Source: Martinezella lusitana (GTDB lineage: Bacteria; Pseudomonadota; Alphaproteobacteria; Rhizobiales; Rhizobiaceae). From it: a DNA stretch of 64,000 bases. Below are positions 34,990 to 44,089 of this stretch, piece after piece (positions within the stretch are counted from its first letter, which is position 1; each line of letters begins with the position of its first letter). Under the pieces are notes generated by a model. It worked only from the letters and a program-made list of their open reading frames with translations, had not been told where the DNA came from and did no database searches. The position numbers were made by a program, and so were the translations under genes. The stretch is taken from assembly GCF_900094565.1 (NCBI RefSeq), contig NZ_FMAF01000018.1, positions 52,600-116,599 on the forward strand. The letters are read 5' to 3'.

Positions 34990-36650
34990 TGGCCAAACTC
35001 GTCGAAATCCGCAACCTGAAAGTCGAGGCAAAGACCGATTCCGGCCGTCGCGTCGAGATCATCCGCGGCGTCAGCTTCGATATTCAGGAAGGCGAGATCG
35101 TCGCCCTGATCGGCGAAAGCGGTTCCGGCAAGACGACGATCGCCCTGACCCTGATGGGCTACACTCGCCCTGGATGCCGGATCAGCGGCGGCGAGGTGCT
35201 GCTTGCAGGTAAGGACATGGCGAGCCTGTCCGAAAAAGCCAGAGCGAATATCCGTGGCACGGAGGTTGCATACATACCGCAAAGTGCCGCGGCCGCCTTC
35301 AATCCGGCTCAGACCATCATGGAACAGGTGATCGAGATCACCCGCATTCATGATCTCATGCCGGTCGAAGACGCGAAAGCACGCGCCGTCGAGCTTTTCA
35401 AGGCGCTCAGCCTGCCCAATCCGGAGACGATCGGCGCGCGCTATCCGCACCAGGTATCCGGCGGGCAGTTGCAGCGGCTATCGGCGGCAATGGCGCTGAT
35501 CGGCAATCCGAAGCTCGTGATCTTCGACGAGCCAACGACTGCGCTCGATGTGACGACACAGATCGAAGTGCTCAAGGCTTTCAAATCGGTCATGAAGACC
35601 GGTGGCATCGCCGGTGTCTACGTATCGCATGATCTCGCGGTCGTCGCGCAGGTCGCCGACAGGATCGTCGTGCTGAAGGGCGGCGAAATCCAGGAAATCG
35701 GCACGACCGAGCAGATCCTTTCCTCGCCCTCCCATCCCTACACGCGGGAACTCCTGGCCGCGTTTGAGCCCAAGCTCTACGCCTCGCCGGCGCAGGCAAC
35801 CGCCGACAAGACGCCCGCCCTGCTCGAGGTCACGGATATCGTGGCGGGATACGGCCCGATCCAGCCGAACGGCCTGCCGACGGCGGTCGCGCTCAAATCC
35901 GTGAGCGTCAGGCTGGAAGCCGGCCACAATCTCGGCATCATCGGCGAGTCCGGCTGCGGAAAGTCGACGCTTGCCCGCGTCATCGCCGGGATACTGCCGC
36001 CGGTCTCGGGAGATATCGTCTTCGACGGCAAACAGCTCGCCGCCGACGCCAGGTATCGCCGGCGCGAAGAGCTGCGCAGGCTGCAGATCGTCTTCCAGTT
36101 CGCCGACACAGCGCTCAATCCGGCCAAATCGATCGGAGATATTCTTGGTCGGCCGCTTGCCTTCTATGGCAACCCAAGCGCCAGGCAGCGCGAAGCCCGC
36201 ATCGAGCAGCTGCTCGACATGGTGCATCTGCCGGCAGCCATCAAACATCGCCGTCCGGCCGAACTGTCAGGCGGTCAGAAGCAGCGCGTCAATCTTGCCC
36301 GCGCCTTGGCGGCCGAACCGAAGATCATTCTCTGCGATGAGATCACCTCGGCCCTCGATACGGTCGTGGCGGCCGCCATCATCGATCTCCTCAAGGAGCT
36401 GCAGCGCGAGCTCGGCCTGTCCTACGTCTTCATCAGCCATGATCTTTCGACCGTGCAGGCGATCTGCGACGAGATCATCGTGATGTATGCAGGCGAGAAA
36501 ATCGAGCAGCTTTCCTCCGCCGATCTCGCCGGCGGCGCCAAGCACCCCTATTCGAAATTGCTGTTCTCCTCGGTGCCGAAGCTCGACACGGGCTGGCTCG
36601 ACGGCCTGCAGCAGGATGACGAGCTGATCCGGGCGTTCGCTAGCCGCTGA
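34989..36650 (+). CDS. Fused dual ABC ATPase (DppD-DppF type) for the importer
   Basis: This 553-residue protein holds two complete ATPase domains. Domain 1 has Walker A GESGSGKTT at 42-50, signature SGGQLQR and Walker B LVIFDEPTTALD. Domain 2 has Walker A GESGCGKST near 319-327, signature LSGGQKQR and Walker B IILCDEITSALD (a Pro-to-Ile change from the usual DEPT/DEPV). Single-chain fusions of the two subunits are common for such importers in rhizobia. A linker of about 30 residues separates the halves. It completes a four-gene importer, and the minus-strand Lrp gene follows convergently. Confidence 0.92.
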   Translation: MAKLVEIRNLKVEAKTDSGRRVEIIRGVSFDIQEGEIVALIGESGSGKTTIALTLMGYTRPGCRISGGEVLLAGKDMASLSEKARANIRGTEVAYIPQSAAAAFNPAQTIMEQVIEITRIHDLMPVEDAKARAVELFKALSLPNPETIGARYPHQVSGGQLQRLSAAMALIGNPKLVIFDEPTTALDVTTQIEVLKAFKSVMKTGGIAGVYVSHDLAVVAQVADRIVVLKGGEIQEIGTTEQILSSPSHPYTRELLAAFEPKLYASPAQATADKTPALLEVTDIVAGYGPIQPNGLPTAVALKSVSVRLEAGHNLGIIGESGCGKSTLARVIAGILPPVSGDIVFDGKQLAADARYRRREELRRLQIVFQFADTALNPAKSIGDILGRPLAFYGNPSARQREARIEQLLDMVHLPAAIKHRRPAELSGGQKQRVNLARALAAEPKIILCDEITSALDTVVAAAIIDLLKELQRELGLSYVFISHDLSTVQAICDEIIVMYAGEKIEQLSSADLAGGAKHPYSKLLFSSVPKLDTGWLDGLQQDDELIRAFASR

Positions 36651-36683
36651 GATTTGCGAGTTAGACTAACGGCTCAACGCCGG

Positions 36684-37160
36684 TCAGACCGGAAACAGGC
36701 TTGTTAGCGGCATATGCGCCTTGACGATCGGCGATTTCAGCACGACGAAGCTGAAATATTTGTCGATGCCGATCTCCATATCGATCAGCCGCTCCATCGT
36801 CGTCTGGTATTCGGCAATGCCGGCGGTAACGAATTTCACCAGATAGTCGTAACCGCCGGAAACCAGATGGCATTCCACCACCGAATCCACCTTCTCGACC
36901 GCCGCCAGAAAGCGGGCGAAATCGATCTGGCGATGGTTCTTCAGCGTCACTTCCGTAAAGACGGTCAGTGTCTGCCCGAGCTTGGCGATGTTGATCTGAG
37001 CGGAATAGCCGGAGATATAGCCCTCGGACTGCAGCTTCTTGACCCGCATCAGGCAGGGGCTGGGCGAGAGATTGACCAGCTCGGCCAGTTCGACATTGGT
37101 GATACGGCCGTTCTTCTGCAGTTCGTAGAGGATCTTGATATCGATCCGGTCGAGTTTCAT
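36684..37160 (-). CDS. Lrp/AsnC family transcriptional regulator
   Basis: A 158-residue regulator. The N-terminal HTH is LDRIDIKILYELQKNGRITN, then VELAELVNLSPSPCLMRVKKL; the words NLSPSPCLMRVKKLQ are characteristic. A C-terminal RAM/AsnC ligand domain follows, including VVECHLVSGGYDYLVKFV. The ATG at 37160 has GGAG 7 bases upstream; GTG at 37166 is an alternative. It is divergent from a flavin oxidoreductase gene and convergent with the importer operon, so amino-acid-responsive control of one or both is likely (inference). Confidence 0.93.
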   Translation of the reverse strand: MKLDRIDIKILYELQKNGRITNVELAELVNLSPSPCLMRVKKLQSEGYISGYSAQINIAKLGQTLTVFTEVTLKNHRQIDFARFLAAVEKVDSVVECHLVSGGYDYLVKFVTAGIAEYQTTMERLIDMEIGIDKYFSFVVLKSPIVKAHMPLTSLFPV

Positions 37161-37411
37161 CGGCACGCTCCGGTTTGCGGATGGCAGAATGGCTGCCCTG
37201 CGGAATAATCTTTCGTCATTTTAAGCGGAAAGCTTCGCTTAGCAAGCGGAATCGGGCATGTATATCTCGATATAACGACGTAAAATCCGTGCTTTAACAG
37301 AAGAATTCGTAGTCTCGGCCCTGCACAGAAGGAAATGCTGTCTGATTGCGATCTGCAGCATTTGCGGACGAAAAGCTCGATTACAATGCTGGTCTGCGAA
37401 CGGAGATTGCC

Positions 37412-38737
37412 ATGCCCGCCCCCCTTCTTCACATCGAGACCACACCGACGCTGCCCGAGACGGCGGATGCGGTGGTCATCGGCGGCGGCATCGTCGGCGT
37501 CTTCTCCGCCTATTACCTTGCACGCCGCGGCATGAAAGTCGCACTTGTCGAGAAGGGGCGGATCGGCGCGGAACAATCCAGCCGGAACTGGGGCTGGTGC
37601 CGGCAGCAGAACCGGGATGCCCGCGAGCTGCCGATGGCGACCAAGAGCCTGGCGCTTTGGGACGCATTCGCTGAAGAGAGCGACGAGGACGCCGGCTTTC
37701 GCCGCTGCGGCCTGCTCTATCTCAGCGACAATGATGCGGAACTGGCCGGCTGGGCACGCTGGGGCGAGTTTGCCCGTGGCGTCGGCGTCACCACCCATAT
37801 GCTTGACAGCAAGAAAGCCAGCGAATTCGGCGCGGCGACCGGCAAGGCCTGGAAAGGCGGCGTCTTTTCGCCGACCGACGGCACCGCCGATCCCTCCCGC
37901 GCCGCGCCCGTCGTCGCCCGCGCCATCATGGCGCTCGGCGGCAGCGTGCATCAGATGTGCGCGGCCCGTGGTCTGGAAACCACAGGTGGCCGCGTCAGCG
38001 CCGTGGTCACGGAAGCGGGGATCATCCGCACCGAAACCGTCGTCATGGCGGGCGGAGCCTGGGCATCGTCCTTCTGCCGGCAGCTGGGTGTTCGTTTTCC
38101 GCAGGCGGCGATCCGATCCTCGATCCTGTCCGTCGCGCCCGGAGCCAAGAGCCTTCCGGCAGCCCTCCATACGGCCGCCGTCTCGGCGACGAGACGAAGC
38201 GACGGCGGCTATACGCTCGCCATCAGCGGCAAGGCCCGCGTCGACCCCACCCTGCAGCAGCTTCGCTTTGCCCGCTATTTCGTGCCGATGTTCGCCCGTC
38301 GCTGGAAAAGCCTGGCACCGGGAGGCATGGAGGGATTGAAGGGCGGCCACGAGACCCTTTCACACTGGCGGCTCGATCGGCCGACGCCGATGGAGCGCAA
38401 CCGCATCCTCGATCCGCGCCCCGACCGCAAGCAGATCGACCTGACGCTTGCGCGGGCACGCACACTTCTTCCCGCCCTGGTTCAGACCCCCGTTTCGGCC
38501 GTATGGGCCGGCTATATCGACAGCACGCCGGATGGCGTGCCCGCGATCGGCGAGATAGCTGCAATCCCCGGCCTGATCCTGGCGGCAGGCTTCAGCGGCC
38601 ACGGTTTCGGAATTGGCCCCGGTGCCGGACACCTTGTTGCCGACCTCGTTACGGGTGCAACGCCGATCGTCGACCCCAAGCCCTATTATCCGGATCGCCT
38701 GAACCGCTCCGCCTGGGGAAAAGTTGCCGATTTCTGA
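37412..38737 (+). CDS. FAD-dependent D-amino acid dehydrogenase-like oxidoreductase (DAO family)
   Basis: A 441-residue flavoenzyme. The dinucleotide loop is DAVVIGGGIVGVFSAYYLARRG followed by VALVEKGRIGAEQSSRNWGW (both shown in part), with QSSRNWGWCRQQNRD as a distinctive word shared by a group of amine/opine-type oxidases. C-terminal FAD contacts include DGVPAIGEI, LILAAGFSGHGFGIGPGAG. The ATG at 37412 has ACGGAG upstream; earlier in-frame starts lack a site. It is divergent from Lrp across about 250 bases. Oxidation of a D- or N-substituted amino acid is the expected reaction; the substrate is unknown. Confidence 0.87.
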   Translation: MPAPLLHIETTPTLPETADAVVIGGGIVGVFSAYYLARRGMKVALVEKGRIGAEQSSRNWGWCRQQNRDARELPMATKSLALWDAFAEESDEDAGFRRCGLLYLSDNDAELAGWARWGEFARGVGVTTHMLDSKKASEFGAATGKAWKGGVFSPTDGTADPSRAAPVVARAIMALGGSVHQMCAARGLETTGGRVSAVVTEAGIIRTETVVMAGGAWASSFCRQLGVRFPQAAIRSSILSVAPGAKSLPAALHTAAVSATRRSDGGYTLAISGKARVDPTLQQLRFARYFVPMFARRWKSLAPGGMEGLKGGHETLSHWRLDRPTPMERNRILDPRPDRKQIDLTLARARTLLPALVQTPVSAVWAGYIDSTPDGVPAIGEIAAIPGLILAAGFSGHGFGIGPGAGHLVADLVTGATPIVDPKPYYPDRLNRSAWGKVADF

Positions 38738-38750
38738 CGGGCGGCGAGCC

Positions 38751-39770
38751 TCAGCCTGAGGGATAGGCGCATTTCTCGCGCCAGGCGACGGGCGTCATAT
38801 CGGTGACGCGGCGAAACTCGCGGTTGAAATTCGATTTGGTCTGGAAGCCGGCCTCAAGCATGACTTCGGTCACCGGCCGATCGGTTTCAACAAGAAGACG
38901 GCAGGCCTCGGCAATGCGGTAGTCGTTGACATATTGCGAGACGTTCTTGGCCATCCGGCGATTGATGGCGCCCGAGATGCGGCGAGACGGTATGCCGGCT
39001 CTGCGGGCAAGGCGCTCGAGATTGAGATTGGCGTCGCGATAAAGCTTCTTCTCACCCATCAGCGCCTCGATGCGGGTAATCGTTTCTGCGTCTTCCGCCG
39101 TATCCGGAACCGGCGCAACGTCGACAATATCTCTCACGGTCGAATTCCGGCTGGCCGCGGCTGCTGCCATGCCGAGCATGAACAGGCCGAGAAGATTGGC
39201 GATGCTGAGGATCTTGCCGACATGAGCGCCCTGGGTCCATTCGAAATCGAACATGACAAGCGCGTCGATCCCCGCCGAAAAGCTCAGCGTCGCCGCGGCA
39301 AAGACGAAGGCTCGATGGGTCGGCTGAGCCGTCTCGAAGGAAGCAAGCGGCAGCACGTCGGGGCCGGCGCGCATCAGCCAGAGCAAGGCGCTGGCATAGC
39401 CGAGATAGATCAGGATCATCGCGATATCGATCGCCTCGGGCCAGATAATGATCAGCAGCGCGATGATCGCAGGCGGGAAACCATAGAGACCGATGCGCTC
39501 GGACCAGCGGCGCGGGCCAGCGGCACCGAGGTGCATGACACCTGCGACAACCAGTGACGGCATGATCGTCGCGAGCGCAAGCGTCAGGCGGCCGACGATC
39601 GGTAGATCGTAACCCCAGCGCAAGCCGACAAGGACCGACTGCACGCAGCAGAGTGCCAGCAGCACGAGGAAAGGCCGGTTGGTGGCCATGCCGTCATCCC
39701 GCCGCAGCATTGCCAGAAGCAGCAGCAGAAGCAGCAACGCGACGACGAACGGCAACGGCACGAACAGCAT
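38751..39770 (-). CDS. Membrane-anchored AraC family regulator
   Basis: A 339-residue protein with an N-terminal membrane domain and a C-terminal AraC DNA-binding domain. About six or seven hydrophobic segments are visible in the first 215 residues, starting LFVPLPFVVALLLLLLLLAML. The DNA-binding part has LNLERLARRAGIPSRRISGA, NRRMAKNVSQYVNDYRIAEA and EVMLEAGFQTKSNFNREFRR. The ATG at 39770 follows AAGGGG; the longer frame to 39944 is unlikely. It is divergent from the HlyD-ABC exporter operon, suggesting that it senses an envelope signal and controls that exporter (inference). Confidence 0.88.
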   Translation of the reverse strand: MLFVPLPFVVALLLLLLLLAMLRRDDGMATNRPFLVLLALCCVQSVLVGLRWGYDLPIVGRLTLALATIMPSLVVAGVMHLGAAGPRRWSERIGLYGFPPAIIALLIIIWPEAIDIAMILIYLGYASALLWLMRAGPDVLPLASFETAQPTHRAFVFAAATLSFSAGIDALVMFDFEWTQGAHVGKILSIANLLGLFMLGMAAAAASRNSTVRDIVDVAPVPDTAEDAETITRIEALMGEKKLYRDANLNLERLARRAGIPSRRISGAINRRMAKNVSQYVNDYRIAEACRLLVETDRPVTEVMLEAGFQTKSNFNREFRRVTDMTPVAWREKCAYPSG

Positions 39771-39928
39771 GAGACCCCTTCCACGATCAATCGTGATCGG
39801 CCGCACTATGACGTGACTCGCGACCTCAGGCGATCCAGAACGCGATCCGGGACGTCCTGAATCGTGATCAAGGTCGCATCCGCTGCCTTGAACGGCGATG
39901 TTGGCGACGAAACCCGCTGGAGACCGCG

Positions 39929-41023
39929 ATGAGCGCCGACGCAAACATGGCTACCCGACTTCGTTCCCTGGCAATCGATCGCCCCGACAGCCCGCCCGCC
40001 AGCGCTGCGGCAAGCCGACGGCTCGCAATCCGCTGCCTCATTCTGGCGAGCGTGATCGCGATACCGGCAGCCATCGTCTACCTGCCATCGAAGCTCGCCA
40101 TCGATACACCGGTAAAGTACTCGTCTTCGATCGCGACCAGTTCCGTATCGCCTGCGACGGCAGACACATCATCGCGGAATGGAGACACCGTCTCAGCCGT
40201 ACCCATCGCCAGCCTTCCCCAGGCCGTGATCGGCTCCGGCTATGTCGTCGCCGGGCGCATGATCACCTTGCGGCCCGAGGTTGGCGGTAAGGTCGTCTCC
40301 CTGCCACTGGATGTCGGGGATCATTTCATTGCCGGTCAAGTCATTGCACGGCTCGATACGACGACGAGCGAGATCGAGCTGAAGATCTCAAGGTCACAGG
40401 CCGCCGCCGCCCTGATTGCCGTGCAGCGCAACCAGATTTCGCTCGCAAAGGCGCAAAGGACCCTGGCACGCACCAAGCAACTCGCCGATCGCGGCGCGGC
40501 GTCCCAGAGCAACCTCGATACGGACGAACTTGCCGTTCTGCAGTTATCCAATGATCTCGACAGCGCAAGACAGGCAGCCGAGACCGCGCGGCTTCAGGTG
40601 GAGAGGCAGGAAAACACCATATCGCTCCATCGCATCGTCGCTCCTTTCGATGGCGTGATCGTTGCCCGGCTGGCTGGTCTTGGAGACATGGTCGCCTCGG
40701 GGACGGACGGCGGCGGGCCCAGAGATGGCATTGCGACACTTCTCGATCCGGCTTCGCTGGCCATCGACGTCGATATCGCCCAATCCAACGCCGCACGCAT
40801 TGAGGCTGGCCAGGCTGCGATCGCCGTTCTCGACGCCTTTCCCGACCGGCAATTCAAGATGCGCGTGACAACGATCGTACCCGTTGCGTCGATGCAGAAA
40901 GGCACCGTGACCGCGCGTCTCGAATTCCTGACGGCGCCTTCGGGCGTGCTGCCGAACATGGCGGCGAAAGTGACGCTGAACCCACCGAGCCTTCAGGCGA
41001 AGGCGGACGAGAAAGGAAACTGA
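39929..41023 (+). CDS. HlyD-family adaptor of a DevBCA-like ABC exporter
   Basis: A 364-residue periplasmic adaptor. One membrane helix (about 33-53: LAIRCLILASVIAIPAAIVY) precedes a low-complexity Ser/Thr stretch. A barrel-sandwich domain follows (GSGYVVAGRMITLRPEVGGK), with a coiled-coil hairpin at about 150-220 and a return strand APFDGVIVARLAGLGDMV. The ATG has GGAG upstream. The ATPase starts 1 base after its stop. The order adaptor, ATPase and two FtsX permeases resembles DevBCA and related exporters; the cargo is unknown. Confidence 0.88.
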   Translation: MSADANMATRLRSLAIDRPDSPPASAAASRRLAIRCLILASVIAIPAAIVYLPSKLAIDTPVKYSSSIATSSVSPATADTSSRNGDTVSAVPIASLPQAVIGSGYVVAGRMITLRPEVGGKVVSLPLDVGDHFIAGQVIARLDTTTSEIELKISRSQAAAALIAVQRNQISLAKAQRTLARTKQLADRGAASQSNLDTDELAVLQLSNDLDSARQAAETARLQVERQENTISLHRIVAPFDGVIVARLAGLGDMVASGTDGGGPRDGIATLLDPASLAIDVDIAQSNAARIEAGQAAIAVLDAFPDRQFKMRVTTIVPVASMQKGTVTARLEFLTAPSGVLPNMAAKVTLNPPSLQAKADEKGN

Positions 41024-41024
41024 G

Positions 41025-41708
41025 ATGGACGGCATTTTGATCAGCAACGTGCGCAAGGACTACCGGCTTGGACGCAACACCGTGACGATCTTTTCCGATC
41101 TGACCATGACGATTGCGCCGGGCGATTTCGTCGCCATCGTCGGACCGTCCGGGTCGGGAAAATCGACACTATTGAACCTGATCGGCGGCATCGATCGCCC
41201 GGACCAAGGCGAGATCGATTTCGAGCATGCCCGCCTCAGCCGGATGAGCGAAAGTGCATTGGCGAGATGGCGCGCGGCCAATGTCGGCTTCGTGTTTCAG
41301 TTCTACAATCTGATGCCGATGCTGACGGCGGAACAGAATGTCGAGCTGCCGCTGCTGTTGACGAGCCTCAGTGCGCGCCAGCGTCGCGAACGAGTCGAGA
41401 CGCTTCTGTCCATGCTCGGCCTTGCCGACCGGCGACGACATCTGCCTTCGGAGCTTTCAGGCGGCCAACAGCAGCGCGTCGGCATCGCCCGCGCACTGGC
41501 AAGCGACCCGAAACTTTTGCTCTGCGACGAGCCGACGGGCGATCTCGATCGTGAATCCGCCGACGAAGTGCTCACCATGCTGCGCATTCTCAATACCGAG
41601 CTTGGCAAGACGATCGTCATGGTGACGCATGACGACGCCGCCGCCCGTTCTGCCCGGCGTCAACTGCGGCTGGACAAGGGCAAATTCATCGAAGCGGAGG
41701 CTGCGTAA
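41025..41708 (+). CDS. ABC exporter ATP-binding protein (LolD/MacB/DevA group)
   Basis: This 227-residue ATPase has Walker A GPSGSGKST near residue 42, the Q-loop word FVFQFYNLMPMLTAEQNVELP, signature LSGGQQQR and Walker B LLCDEPTGDLD. The word FYNLMPMLTAEQNV is typical of ATPases paired with FtsX-type permeases. Adaptor and ATPase genes are separated by 1 base and the permease begins 5 bases downstream. It energises a mechanotransmission-type exporter. Confidence 0.92.
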   Translation: MDGILISNVRKDYRLGRNTVTIFSDLTMTIAPGDFVAIVGPSGSGKSTLLNLIGGIDRPDQGEIDFEHARLSRMSESALARWRAANVGFVFQFYNLMPMLTAEQNVELPLLLTSLSARQRRERVETLLSMLGLADRRRHLPSELSGGQQQRVGIARALASDPKLLLCDEPTGDLDRESADEVLTMLRILNTELGKTIVMVTHDDAAARSARRQLRLDKGKFIEAEAA

Positions 41709-41713
41709 CCGCC

Positions 41714-42865
41714 ATGCATCGCTTGACGTTCATTCGCCGCGGCATGACGCGCAGACCGGTGCGCAGCGCGCTGCTGATCACCAGCATCGCCATCGCCTTC
41801 TTCATTTATCTCGTGCTGACGAGCTTCGAGCGTGGCTTCCTTGGCGGCGAGGTCGAGTCCGAGCGGCTCGTCGTCAGCAACAAGATCGGGGATGCCCTAA
41901 CCCTGCCGATCAGCTATTCCGACAAGATCCTCGCCCTGCCTGGGATTGCCAGCGCAACCTATATGGCACGCAGCCGCGCAACCTATCGCACCCCAAGCAA
42001 TTTTCTGGGGCTGACGGCGGTGGAACCCGACAGTTTCCCCGCCTTCATCGGCGACGAGTACGATATCTCCGCCGAGACTCTCGCCCGCTTCCGCCAAACC
42101 CGCAACGGCGTCATTGTCGGGCGAAGCATCGCCACCCAGGAAGGCTGGGTGGTCGGGCAGAAAATCACGCTGAACACGTCAAGTTTCTTCAGGGCCGATG
42201 GCAGTTCGGACTTCGAGTTCGAGATTGCCGGCATATTGGATGGCCGAAAATCCGCCGATACGCATTTTGTGATGGCGCGCTACGACTACATCAATTCGGA
42301 GCGCGGCGTCGATCGCGATACCGTCAGCAACTTCGGCGTCCTGCCAAGGAGCGGCGCGCATGCCGACGACGTCATCAAAGCAGTCGATACGCTCTTTGCC
42401 AATTCCGCCTATCAGACCCGGACGCGAACCGAGGCTGAATTCATGAGGGATTTCATCGCGCAGTTTGCCGATATAGCGACCATCGTGCGGCTGGTGGTCG
42501 GCGTCGCTTTCGTCACCATTCTGATGATCGTCGCCAATACCATGGTCTTCGCTATTCGCGAGCGAACGAAGGAAATCGGCCTGTTAAAGGTGCTGGGCTT
42601 CTCGCGCCGCTTCATTCTCGGCAATGTGCTCGCCGAGACATTCAGTCTGTTTGCAGCCGGCCTTGGCCTTGCGGTCTGCCTTGCCTATGCCGCGATCATC
42701 CTGCTGCGGGAGCCGCTGCACACGGTCGTGCCGGACATGTCGCTTGCCCCTGCAACCGTGCTGCAGGCCATCGGCCTATCCGCCGTTCTGGCGGTAGCGA
42801 CTGCCGCAATACCGGCTTACGGCGCCATGCGAGTGCCTCCCCACGCAGCCCTGAGAGAGAAGTGA
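41714..42865 (+). CDS. FtsX-type ABC exporter permease (1)
   Basis: A 383-residue membrane protein. An N-terminal helix (SALLITSIAIAFFIYLVLTSF) is followed by a large periplasmic domain of about 200 residues. Three C-terminal helices are visible at about 250-280, 300-330 and 345-375, the first with VGVAFVTILMIVANTMVFAI and the FtsX word IRERTKEIGLLKVLGFSRR. The end PAYGAMRVPPHAALREK is also typical. It pairs with the second permease encoded next. Confidence 0.9.
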   Translation: MHRLTFIRRGMTRRPVRSALLITSIAIAFFIYLVLTSFERGFLGGEVESERLVVSNKIGDALTLPISYSDKILALPGIASATYMARSRATYRTPSNFLGLTAVEPDSFPAFIGDEYDISAETLARFRQTRNGVIVGRSIATQEGWVVGQKITLNTSSFFRADGSSDFEFEIAGILDGRKSADTHFVMARYDYINSERGVDRDTVSNFGVLPRSGAHADDVIKAVDTLFANSAYQTRTRTEAEFMRDFIAQFADIATIVRLVVGVAFVTILMIVANTMVFAIRERTKEIGLLKVLGFSRRFILGNVLAETFSLFAAGLGLAVCLAYAAIILLREPLHTVVPDMSLAPATVLQAIGLSAVLAVATAAIPAYGAMRVPPHAALREK

Positions 42866-42870
42866 CGACG

Positions 42871-44064
42871 ATGACGACTATCATCAACCAGATCCTTGCC
42901 CTTACCGCATCCAATCTGAAATCGCTCCATCGCCGCAAATGGATGTCGTTGTCCCTGGTGTTTTCGGTCGCCATGGTCGTGACCGTTCTGCTCGGCTTCC
43001 TGGCAATGTCGAACGGCTTCCGGCTATCCCTCATGCAGGCAGGTTCCCCGGACATCGCCATCGGCCTTGGCAAGGGTGCCGCAACGGAGCTCGGGAGCCG
43101 GATCGACATCTCGCAACTTCACTATCTGGACGGTGCAGGCGGTTTCGCGACCAATGCCAAAGGCGTGGCGCTGATATCGCCGGAAATGGTCGTGCCCGTC
43201 GATATCCAGCAAAAATCCGGTGTTTCTTCCGCCACATTGTCCCTGCGCGGCATCGGTCCATTTGGCCTCGATGTGCGACCGAACGTGCGCATCGTCAGCG
43301 GCCGCACATTCACACCCGGCACCAGCGAGATCGTTGTCGGCCGCCGGCTCAGTCTCGATTACAAGGGGCTCGACATTGGCGAGAAACTGACGCTCGGCAC
43401 ATCGAAATGGACGGTCGTCGGCATCTTCGACGCGGGCGGATCTGCTTTCGAATCCGAAATGCTGGGCGACCTTGGCGTGGTCCAGACGCTGTTCGACCGG
43501 CCCAACCAGATTCAGAGCATCCGTGTGAAACTCGCTTCGCCGCAGGCCTTGCCCGCCCTGCAATCCATGGCGGCCGGCATGCCGCAGATCGCATTGACGC
43601 TGCGCTCGGAGCAGGACTATTTCGCAGCGCTCGCCGAACGCACGTCGAAGCTCATCCTTTTGCTCGGCTGGCCGCTCGCCGTCATCATGGCTGTGGGCGC
43701 TGCGGTTGGCGCTATGACCACCATGTCCAGCTCCGTGTCGGATCGCAGCACCGAGATTGCCACGGCGCGGGCGATCGGCTTCAGCCGGCGTGCCGCCTTT
43801 GCCAGCACCTGGATCGAAGCGATGATCCTGACTGCGCTGGGCTGCCTGAGCGGCATCGCCATTTCCTATCTCGTGCTCAACGGTTGGAGCGCATCGACGA
43901 TAAGCCTCGATCGCACGCAGATCGGATTCCAGCTGATCCTTTCGCCGCCCCTCATTGGCAAGGCCGCAGTGCTGGCGCTGGCCATCGGCGCGATCGGCGG
44001 CGCCGTTCCCGCCATCGCCGCCACTCGGATCCCCTTGCGATTGGCGATGAGCGGCAGAACATGA
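42871..44064 (+). CDS. FtsX-type ABC exporter permease (2)
   Basis: This 397-residue permease has the same plan as its neighbour: one N-terminal helix (SLVFSVAMVVTVLLGFLAMS), a periplasmic domain, and three C-terminal helices starting with LILLLGWPLAVIMAVGAAVG. It has a second FtsX word DRSTEIATARAIGFSRRAAF. A GTG at 42862 overlaps the previous stop, but the ATG at 42871 sits better after GAGAGAAG. Two different permeases suggest a heterodimer with two ATPase copies (inference). The convergent Nudix gene follows after 25 bases. Confidence 0.9.
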   Translation: MTTIINQILALTASNLKSLHRRKWMSLSLVFSVAMVVTVLLGFLAMSNGFRLSLMQAGSPDIAIGLGKGAATELGSRIDISQLHYLDGAGGFATNAKGVALISPEMVVPVDIQQKSGVSSATLSLRGIGPFGLDVRPNVRIVSGRTFTPGTSEIVVGRRLSLDYKGLDIGEKLTLGTSKWTVVGIFDAGGSAFESEMLGDLGVVQTLFDRPNQIQSIRVKLASPQALPALQSMAAGMPQIALTLRSEQDYFAALAERTSKLILLLGWPLAVIMAVGAAVGAMTTMSSSVSDRSTEIATARAIGFSRRAAFASTWIEAMILTALGCLSGIAISYLVLNGWSASTISLDRTQIGFQLILSPPLIGKAAVLALAIGAIGGAVPAIAATRIPLRLAMSGRT

Positions 44065-44089
44065 ACCGCAATGCGAGCACACCGCTCGG

